From contig WTXG01000539.1 of assembly GCA_022496185.1 (NCBI GenBank), positions 1 to 14,768 of the forward strand: a DNA stretch of 14,768 nt. The letters are read 5' to 3'. The translations under genes and the position numbers were made by a program. A model generated the notes under the pieces. It was not told the DNA's origin, did no database searches, and saw nothing but the letters and a program-made list of their open reading frames with translations. Below are positions 8,501 to 14,768 of this stretch, piece after piece. This DNA comes from Multifurca ochricompacta. Its lineage: Eukaryota; Basidiomycota; Agaricomycetes; Russulales; Russulaceae. Each line of letters opens with the position of its first letter. The stretch's first letter is position 1.

Positions 8501-10433
8501 TCAATGATCACGTGGTTGTCGTTGCCTTGTACTAAATCCTTCGCTCCGCCTTCGTCTCTGCTCGTTTTTGCCACTGCCATCCTCCCCTTCACTCGAGATA
8601 GCCCTCTGCAATGCCGGCGATATTTCATACCCCAAATCTTTTAGTTCTTGGACTGCTACCGCATACCGTGAATCCTTCTCCACTATGCACCGTTGAATGA
8701 TGGCCTCATACACCGAAAGAGGTGGGTGTAAGTTCTCTGCTTTCATCTCTTCCAGGTAAAAGAACGCGTCCTCGTATGTCTCTCCAGCAAGGCAAAGCAC
8801 AATCAACCGTTCGTATGTCCCTGCGTCTGGCTTGATATTCGCCTCCTTCATTTCGGCAATGAGTCGATCACCTAATTCTCGATGACGTGCGGCAATGCAG
8901 CCGAGAGAAGGAAATGATACGAGTCGAGGGTTGGCTTGATGCCCAGCTCCGCACACATTTGGTATGTTCCAAAAGCGCGCTGTAGATCACCTAGAGCAAC
9001 AGACGCTTGGATGACGACATTGACTGCTGTAATGTCGACTGTCTGGCCATCTGCGTGAAGGGCTTCCAAAGCATCCCAAGCAGCGTCTATTCCGTCCGTG
9101 TTAATTTTGATGGCTTCAAAAATGGGGTGTGTAGTATCAGCTGTTGGTTCGATATTGTTCTGGCGTATCAGAGTTAGTGTCGAAAGAGCTTCTTTGAAGC
9201 GATTCGTGCGGCAAAAAGCCTCAATGATGGGAGAAAAATGATATTCCTTTAGGTCTGCACCAATAGTCTTCAGAACACGTAGAACATCCATAGCCAGCTC
9301 GGGGAGTCCATGTCGGCCGGCAGTATGAAGCACCTCAACAGTGCAGCCTTCATCGGGTAAAACCTTGAGTTCATTCGTGACTTTAGGCCATAAATGAAGG
9401 ACGCCTTCTTTCTGAACAGTAGTTGTCAATGAATGCGGGGACAGCTCTAAAATGAAACATACATAAAGGCACTCTGAAGAAGAAAGCAGGCAGGAAACCC
9501 AGACACGCATGCTTAACCTACGAACGGAGGACGCTTCAAAATTCTCGGCTAGCTCTAGTGCGAGTCGGGGCATCCTTCTCCGAGCAGCTAGAGTGATTAT
9601 GCCTTCGGCAGTGTTGAGCGTGGGAGTTAGCCCACGTCTTTCCATCTCGACCAGAGCTTGAAGGCCATTTCCAAGTTGGAGTCGTCCAGATATCTCTGTA
9701 TGAGCAATGCATATGCACCCTCATTAAGTTCCACGTTGGCCCCTTGCATCATTCTAAGCACAGACCAAGTCGCTTCGTGAGGTGCATAGCGAACAGCCTA
9801 CGTGTCAGAACCCACAGTGTCAGGTACACCAAGAAAAGATGGGACTTTTGGGACGCACCTGTAATAGAAACTTGTACGTTTCGATATCTGGCATGACTCC
9901 TAAAGCCTTCATGTCATCCACCAGAGCCCAGGCCTCGTCCTCCATGCCATGCTTTCCAAAAAGCTCCATCGCGGAGTTGTATGTCAAGATGTCCGGCTGA
10001 AGCTGAAGCTCCTTCATTTCCTTGAGGGTCTCTACAAGTCTGAGGGAACGACCAATATCGACTAACTGACCAAGCCTCAGATTGAAGGCAGCAGTCCTAG
10101 GAGGTAATACAGGCTGTCGCCTAAGTGACCAATGTCGGTTTTTAGAATCAGACACCCCTTCTACTCCATCTCTCCGGGGAGAACGGCCAGCTCTGTGCTG
10201 TGAACGATCCTGGGGAGGGGGATGTCTCTGCAAACGCTGAGACAGAGGCCCTGTTCGATACGTGGATAAATAGGGACAAACTGGATTTACGAGGGCGACG
10301 AACCATTAGAGTATAAAGCAGCTGAAACTTCAGCTACTTGAGTAGCTACGCGCTCCCGAGCCACTGAAAGGGCCGTCCTTGATGAAGAAGACGCGAGCGC
10401 GAGCATATTGTCATTGATTGTCATTGTTGTCAT
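8501..10433 (-). CDS. Pentatricopeptide-repeat protein, likely mitochondrial; frame broken twice
   Basis: Four exons on the minus strand: 10433-10304, 10250-9859, 9797-9463 and 9411-8501, joined by introns of 53, 61 and 51 nt. PPR helix pairs are clear, with hallmark GV/GI-x-P-x-x-x-(T/S)Y patterns such as LQPDILTYNSAMELF, VMPDIETYKFLL, IKPTLDSYHFLLSA and IKPDAGTYERLI. The N-terminus is rich in Ser, Ala and Arg with few acids, as in mitochondrial targeting peptides. Start may be 10433 or the in-frame ATG at 10406. PPR proteins bind organellar RNA and act in its maturation or translation. One base seems missing near 9657-9665 and another near 8897-8902. Only if both are restored would the product be a continuous 589 aa. 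No intron with sensible borders repairs either site without deleting obvious repeat units. The gene may be freshly decaying, or the assembly may contain two errors. The family is certain; the exact orthologue is not recognised. Confidence 0.8.
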
Positions 10434-10684
10434 TGTTTCGTTGACCTTCTGTGGAAGGTGACACGTGATCGTGAGATACTAATTCCAATAGAGGAAAGGG
10501 GGCGCGTTCACCTTTGTTTTGTTTTGTTTTTGTTGGGGGTTTCGAGCTCACCCGTGCTTAATTCAGTTTAATCCACAACCGCCCGCTGCCGTCTTTGTTG
10601 ACTTTGACTTGACTCTCTTCCCCTTTTCTCAACTAGTAGCGCTTGACGCGTGTCTATAATCTCCATTTTTTTTCCCCCTATATT
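10434..10684. promoter_or_regulatory. Divergent promoter shared by the PPR gene and rad21
   Basis: 251 bp separate the two start codons. Visible elements are a CACGTG E-box (10462-10467), a GGGGGCGCGTTC block near 10499-10510, T/G-rich and C/T-rich tracts (10513-10536 and about 10613-10630), and an ACGCGT box close to rad21. T- and C/T-rich tracts before the start codon are common in fungal promoters. Which elements serve which gene cannot be read from the sequence. Confidence 0.65.
10646..10651. promoter_or_regulatory. MluI cell-cycle box (MCB) ACGCGT upstream of rad21
   Basis: The palindrome ACGCGT lies 34 bp before the rad21 start codon. In yeasts, MBF-type factors bind this box and switch on G1/S genes, including the Scc1/Mcd1 cohesin gene. 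Its place upstream of the homologous gene makes a functional role plausible, though it may lie within the 5' UTR. Confidence 0.5.
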
Positions 10685-13064
10685 ATGGTATGTTTCATTA
10701 GATGAGATGAATCATCGAAAGTCATTCTAAACTACATCATGTTCCCTTAGTTTTATTCAGAAGCTATCTTATCCCGGCGTGGGCCCTTAGCCAAAGTATG
10801 GCTCGCCGCACACATGGAACGAAAGCTCTCCAAGGCCCAGACTCTCCAAACCGACATAGAGCAGTCAGTTGGTATGTCTCACGTGAAGGCTCGAATGCCG
10901 ACTGTTATCGTTCATGATTTTATGTACAGATGCTATCATGGGGCAGGAAGTAGAGGTCATGGCCCTTCGACTGAGTGGTCAGCTGCTTCTCGGTGTTGTG
11001 CGCATTTACAGTCGAAAAGCCAAGTATCTTCTTGACGACTGTAACGAAGCTCTTCTAAAGATCAAGATGGTACGCCTGCTACTTCGAACTTCAAAAATCT
11101 GAAATTGTGCTTTACTAACCGACCCGCGTAGGCGTTCCGACCAGGTCTCGTAGATTTGACAGAAGACCAACTTGCTGTTAACCGCAACGCCATCACACTC
11201 CCCACTACCAACCTCGATCTTGACATTTTGCTGCCAGACATAAATTGGTAAGCTGTCTGCTTCTACCATCAATGGGCCTCCCTTATGGCACCTAGGGACA
11301 TCGACTTCGAAGATCGGGAAATTCAACCAAAGGGGCACCATATGGCCCGCCAAGCTGATATTACACTGGCAACTGCAGAGGACCTTCAGTTCGATGTCGA
11401 TGACGGCGGGTATGGTTTCGATCTAGGCCCGTCTGATGGCATCGGTTCGCAAGACTATGAAGTCGACCTCGGATTGACTTTTGGCGACGAACCCGTGACT
11501 CCCCACGAACGCAGTGAGGGTGATGACATGAGCGTCGAGGTCGGTCGTGATGCTGCACCACCACGAGCAGCTCGCGAGTCGCTGGATTCCCATCTTCTCG
11601 GGCAAGGCAGAGATGGGCTTGAGTTGCTCTCTCATCATAGCCGGGCCCCCTCCGAGCAACCTTTTGTCAACGACTTGGATTTCGGTTTTGGCCCAGAAGA
11701 AGGTTTAGACATCGATCTCAACCTCGATTTCGGCGATCGTCCCGTCAGCGAGGGTGGCAAGACCCCGGAGCAAACTCGGTCACCTTCTAGGGCTTGTGTG
11801 TAGCATTTCATCTTTCGTTCGTTCCTATGTCTGTTTTCTGATATTTCTTTCCAGCTTCGCCATTGAGTGAGGCACCTATCACTCCACCAGCAGATATCGA
11901 GATGGCAGACACGGTTGTGGTTGTCGGAGAGCAGACAGAACGACCTGAAGAACCAGCAGTGGAAGAAAAACGCAAGCGTAAAAAGAAACAAATTTTTGAC
12001 GACCTCACTGAGTTAGAAGGCCGAGGGCGCGGCGGCCTAGGGCCGCTTACTGCCGTGGATGTCTCTTCCATCCTCACTGACCATCAGTACCTTCCTCGTT
12101 CCTCTGTTGTTATGCGCCTTCTTGAGATTCGCGAGGACCCCATTGCACACTTCCTGCCCACGAAGGTGACACCACGTGGCACTTTCTTTTTCGCGGGGCC
12201 TCCAGGCATTTCCCCCGAATTGCAGGAGATGTTCATGCGTCCAGTAGCAACGTACGTTCCAGCCGGAAAGCGGCGGGGTGCATCACCAGAGAAGCCACCA
12301 AGCAAGCGTGCGCGTATTGAGCCAGAGGGTGAAGGCAGCATCGCCGCGGAGGATGAAGGCGAGCCCGGACAAGCCCGCCGAGCAAGTGTCGCTCCAAGTC
12401 AAGGCATCGGGAGCGAGATCCTCGGGCGCGAGAGCGTCGGCCCAGGGTTTGAGTTCGACAACACCGGGCTTGGGATGGAGGATTTCCAGATGGACATTGG
12501 CGGAGAGGAATTACCACACGTGGAGCTGGTTCGCGAGAAGTCAGTTGCTCCCTCGGAGCTTACTCGTATTTCCCGCGCTAGCACTCCTGCTTTCCTCGAT
12601 GAGGGCGAGGAGACTTACGCCGACCTCGAATGCCCTATAGCTGCTTTTGACATGAAGGGTTCTAGCCAGGTGTCTGAAGCGGACAGCGCCGGTGCGAGCA
12701 CGGACGGGAAGGGTTACAGCAAGAACACGGTTCGTGCTCTCGGCATTATCCGGAAAGAATTAGAACCCACGGAGGGTGATGAAGAGAGGGTTATTAGTTT
12801 TAGCCACATGGCGACAAAGGTGCGCATTCTATCCAACTGTCTCCGCGCCGCCCTGATATACTGATCGTCGCTGGATTACAGGCCACTCGCCGCGCAGCGG
12901 CTGCATTCTTTTTCGAACTTCTTGTTCTCAGTACACGCGACTGTATCCATCTATCTCAGTCAGCGCCGTTCGAAAACATCGAGATGCGCTCAAAAGCCAA
13001 ACTATGGGAGCGTCAACGGCACGGATCTACTGCACCATCTATATCTTCATCTATGGGCCTCTGA
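10685..13064 (+). CDS. rad21: Cohesin kleisin subunit Rad21/Scc1
   Basis: Kleisin that closes the Smc1-Smc3 cohesin ring and is cut by separase at anaphase. Exons: 10685-10687, 10751-10871, 10930-11069, 11132-11247, 11296-11795, 11855-12819, 12882-13064. They total 2028 nt (675 aa), in frame throughout. The N-terminal kleisin domain (residues 1 to about 105) starts [22 protein letters not shown] and contains the [15 protein letters not shown] stretch that contacts Smc3. A variable acidic middle follows, with a SVEVGR separase-type site (206-211) and a basic KRKRKKK segment that may be a nuclear signal. The next conserved block ([12 protein letters not shown]) resembles the central Rad21 region. 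The C-terminus ([20 protein letters not shown] and onward) is the winged helix that binds the Smc1 head. The start codon is alone in its exon. The length is normal for fungal Rad21, and the mitotic form is favoured over Rec8 by the close match of both termini. Confidence 0.95.
11531..11548 (+). other. Candidate separase cleavage site SVEVGR in Rad21
   Basis: Codons 206-211 read Ser-Val-Glu-Val-Gly-Arg, with cleavage expected after Arg211. Budding-yeast Scc1 sites have the same Ser-(Ile/Val)-Glu-x-Gly-Arg form. The site lies in an acidic, presumably disordered linker after the N-terminal domain, as expected. Confidence 0.65.
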
Positions 13065-13525
13065 AGAGGAAGCCTTCTTGGATGTGACTTTTAATTTTTG
13101 TCATGACGTACGACCTAGCGATACCTTGGACCCCCTACTTTGTCCTGTTTTGGTTTTACTTTTTGTTTTTTTTTTTTTTGGTTTTTGTTTTTTTGTTTTG
13201 TTTTGTTTTTCCCCCTCGTTTGAACGCATAATTGTTCAGTTGCTACTTACCTCGTCTCTTTTGTACGTTTTGCTAGTTTTTTGGATATGTATCATTGCGT
13301 CTGATTCGAATCGGTTGCGCCGCACTTCTGGCCATCCATCCGCCACCCCTTGGGCCGTCCAACTGACCCAACACGCCGCGGTATAGTCTACGTTGAGTTG
13401 CCATAACGCTTTTGTTATGCCCCTCTATTACGGCTCGAGTTCAAGACTTAATCTTTTTCGCTTATCTTATCTTATCATTTATCTTAGTCAATGTGTCAGA
13501 TGTGTTTCATAAACAAGATCAACAT
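13065..13525. other. Convergent 3' spacer of rad21 and the cis-prenyltransferase gene
   Basis: 461 bases between facing stop codons. They contain a T/G-only tract (13161-13210, with a 14-T run at 13166-13179) and a TTATCTTATCTTATC short repeat near 13461-13476. The ORF at 12922-13386 overlaps the last rad21 exon in another frame and ends in low-complexity Phe/Leu sequence, so I do not regard it as a gene. The region presumably carries both 3' UTRs. Confidence 0.6.
13161..13210 (+). repeat. T/G-only low-complexity tract
   Basis: Fifty bases of only T and G, including a run of 14 T, lying about 100 bp after the rad21 stop codon. U-rich transcript sequence of this kind is common around fungal 3' ends and may help termination or polyadenylation. 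Confidence 0.6.
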
Positions 13526-14732
13526 CTACTGAGACCAAACTTTGCGCTGGTAGTCTAGAATGATAGGGACAAGATGCAATGAGTTGATTTTTGGCCAAAC
13601 AGTATCAATAAAATGAATCTGTGTGTTTTCAGTGCACTGTCAGACAAATCGGGAGTGAGAGAGGTGCCAAATCAACAAAAGGAAGGATATTTTCATCCTT
13701 GTAATCACCTGCCAAAGTAAAAAGTCACTCAGACGGGCGACACCACTGGTCCTTATTAGAATGTCCAAGGGAGGGCTATTGACTTTCGTGGTCAAAAGGC
13801 GGTTCTCGATGTCTTTTTCGGTGATTGGTCTGTGTGAGTGAGTGGGCCCGAGTTGGCAGTTTTAGCTTGAACGTAATGTAATATTGCACGGCGTGCGATT
13901 AAGGAGGGAGGGGAGGAGGAGGGGAGGAGGGGGGGCTCACTCAGTTTTTCCTTCTAGTAAGGCATCACGAATAGTTTGCCCTACAGCCGTGGTCATCTCG
14001 TCCTGCGAAGAATACGACATGAACACATTGAGCACCGCTCTGCAAAAGAAATTAAAAAAAAAAGTTGGGATACAGTCTTTCACGATGCCGTTTTTTCACA
14101 GACACGAGCGTACCTGTGGTTATCCTTGGTCAACTCTTCCGCTTTGGCTAGAGCTACTTGCACTTCAGATGGGAGGAGTGTGGTTTTTCCAACCACGTTT
14201 AGCCGTACTTCGTACTCGCCAATCACACCTCTTTGTTATCAATTTAATTTTATCAGTACGTTTCTAACGATGGAAATAAGCGTATGATGAGACTGCGCAC
14301 TTATGCTTGCAAAAGTCCAGGAGCGCCTTTTCCGATAATTGCATGAGGGCATCTACTTCTTCCTTGGGGCGCTCGAAGTTGTCAATGGCAAAGGCATACA
14401 CTGAAAAGAATTTGACTCCGAGCTTGTTTAATATATTCAAAACCTTTTTGTTCGTTGGTGATTGAGAAGGGGTTCCTCGAGGAATGGAGTGCCCTGGGAC
14501 ACACACACACCACACACACCTTTATCAACGCAGCAAAACCGTCCACGTGACCTTGCGATACTTGCATTTTTTTGAGGCGGGCATATCGCCTGTTTCCATC
14601 CATGACGAAAGCGACATGTCGTGGTATCGGGCCCGCTTTGAGCACGTAAATCAGGGCGTTCTGGAGACTATCTATGGCTTTGTCCCGAAGCCAGAGTGTG
14701 AATTGCAGGGGAGGCATTGAATTGACGATCAT
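13526..14732 (-). CDS. RER2: Dehydrodolichyl diphosphate synthase (cis-prenyltransferase)
   Basis: The enzyme adds isopentenyl diphosphate units in cis to farnesyl diphosphate, making the dolichol precursor for glycosylation at the ER; it normally works with a Nus1/NgBR partner. Exons on the minus strand: 14732-14520, 14443-14301, 14230-14114, 14039-13941, 13829-13709, 13636-13526. They total 804 nt (267 aa), all junctions in frame. The N-terminal helix ([20 protein letters not shown]) leads into the MDGNRR signature at 44-49, with catalytic Asp45. [13 protein letters not shown] follows, then the [16 protein letters not shown] active-site block at 216-231. The end is [28 protein letters not shown]. 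The protein is complete, with a usual family length. An in-frame Met at codon 6 is an alternative start. The gene ends 461 bp from the convergent rad21; only 36 bp upstream are in the window, so the promoter is not visible. One intron holds a 35-nt purine/pyrimidine tract, and another begins in a GT repeat. Confidence 0.94.
13901..13935 (+). repeat. Uninterrupted 35-nt polypurine tract inside an intron
   Basis: On the plus strand this stretch contains only A and G, with several runs of three to five G. It lies in the 111-nt intron 13830-13940 of the cis-prenyltransferase gene, just after the donor site, so the pre-mRNA carries a C/U tract there. The plus strand could form a G-quadruplex and the duplex a triplex. 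Confidence 0.7.
14499..14519 (-). repeat. CA/GT dinucleotide repeat at a splice donor
   Basis: An imperfect CA repeat on the plus strand reads as GT repeats on the gene strand, immediately after exon 1 of the cis-prenyltransferase gene. The donor GT of intron 14444-14519 is the first unit of the repeat. Confidence 0.75.
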
Positions 14733-14768
14733 GGTCGCTCCGTCTTGTTCAAGTTAACGAGAGTGGCC

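Noticed and set aside
8926..8957. Intron that could bypass the second PPR frame break (donor near 8957, acceptor near the stop after HVIEN)
   Set aside because: It restores frame only by deleting an obvious PPR motif, so a one-base loss is more likely; an automatic annotation might nevertheless call it.
12922..13386. 154-codon plus-strand ORF over the end of rad21 and its 3' region
   Set aside because: It overlaps the conserved Rad21 winged-helix exon in a different frame and continues into T-rich low-complexity sequence.
13884..14287. Two plus-strand ORFs opposite the cis-prenyltransferase exons
   Set aside because: The minus strand there codes conserved cis-prenyltransferase motifs; the plus ORFs are shadows and include the polypurine tract.

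Overview
The window looks like nuclear DNA from a filamentous basidiomycete, probably a mushroom-type Agaricomycete. Intact genes are cut by many very short introns (about 35-111 nt, mostly 48-75). Donors usually fit GTRNGT and several introns carry CTAAC-like branch sites. Genes are packed on both strands with short spacers, and the products are eukaryotic housekeeping proteins: chitin synthase, cohesin Rad21, a cis-prenyltransferase and a mitochondrial-type PPR protein. All gene models were spliced by hand from the raw sequence. Summed exon lengths keep frame throughout, except in the PPR gene.

Layout. 1-66 (+): possible last codons of a gene that starts outside the window. 67-1054: upstream region of the chitin synthase. 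1055-5662 (+): chitin synthase, 18 exons, about 1224 aa, with two non-canonical GC-AG introns and a 14-nt microexon that carries part of the catalytic EDR motif. 5663-6227: convergent 3' spacer. 6228-8395 (-): 652-aa coiled-coil protein with an HMMR/KIF15-like C-terminal motif. 8396-8500: very short head-to-tail spacer with a perfect TGACGTCA site. 8501-10433 (-): PPR protein, probably mitochondrial, whose frame is broken twice by apparent one-base losses. 10434-10684: divergent promoter with an MluI cell-cycle box. 10685-13064 (+): cohesin kleisin Rad21, 675 aa, with a good separase-site candidate and a start codon isolated in its own exon. 13065-13525: convergent T-rich 3' spacer. 13526-14732 (-): dehydrodolichyl diphosphate synthase (Rer2/DHDDS family), 267 aa, six exons.

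The genes do not form a pathway or cluster. They serve cell-wall synthesis, chromosome cohesion, dolichol synthesis, organellar RNA metabolism and probably the cytoskeleton. I saw no transposon, CRISPR array, tRNA, rRNA or secondary-metabolite cluster, and no convincing undescribed multi-gene system. The interest lies in gene structure (GC-AG introns, microexons, an isolated start codon, two frameshifts) and in a few regulatory or protein motifs.
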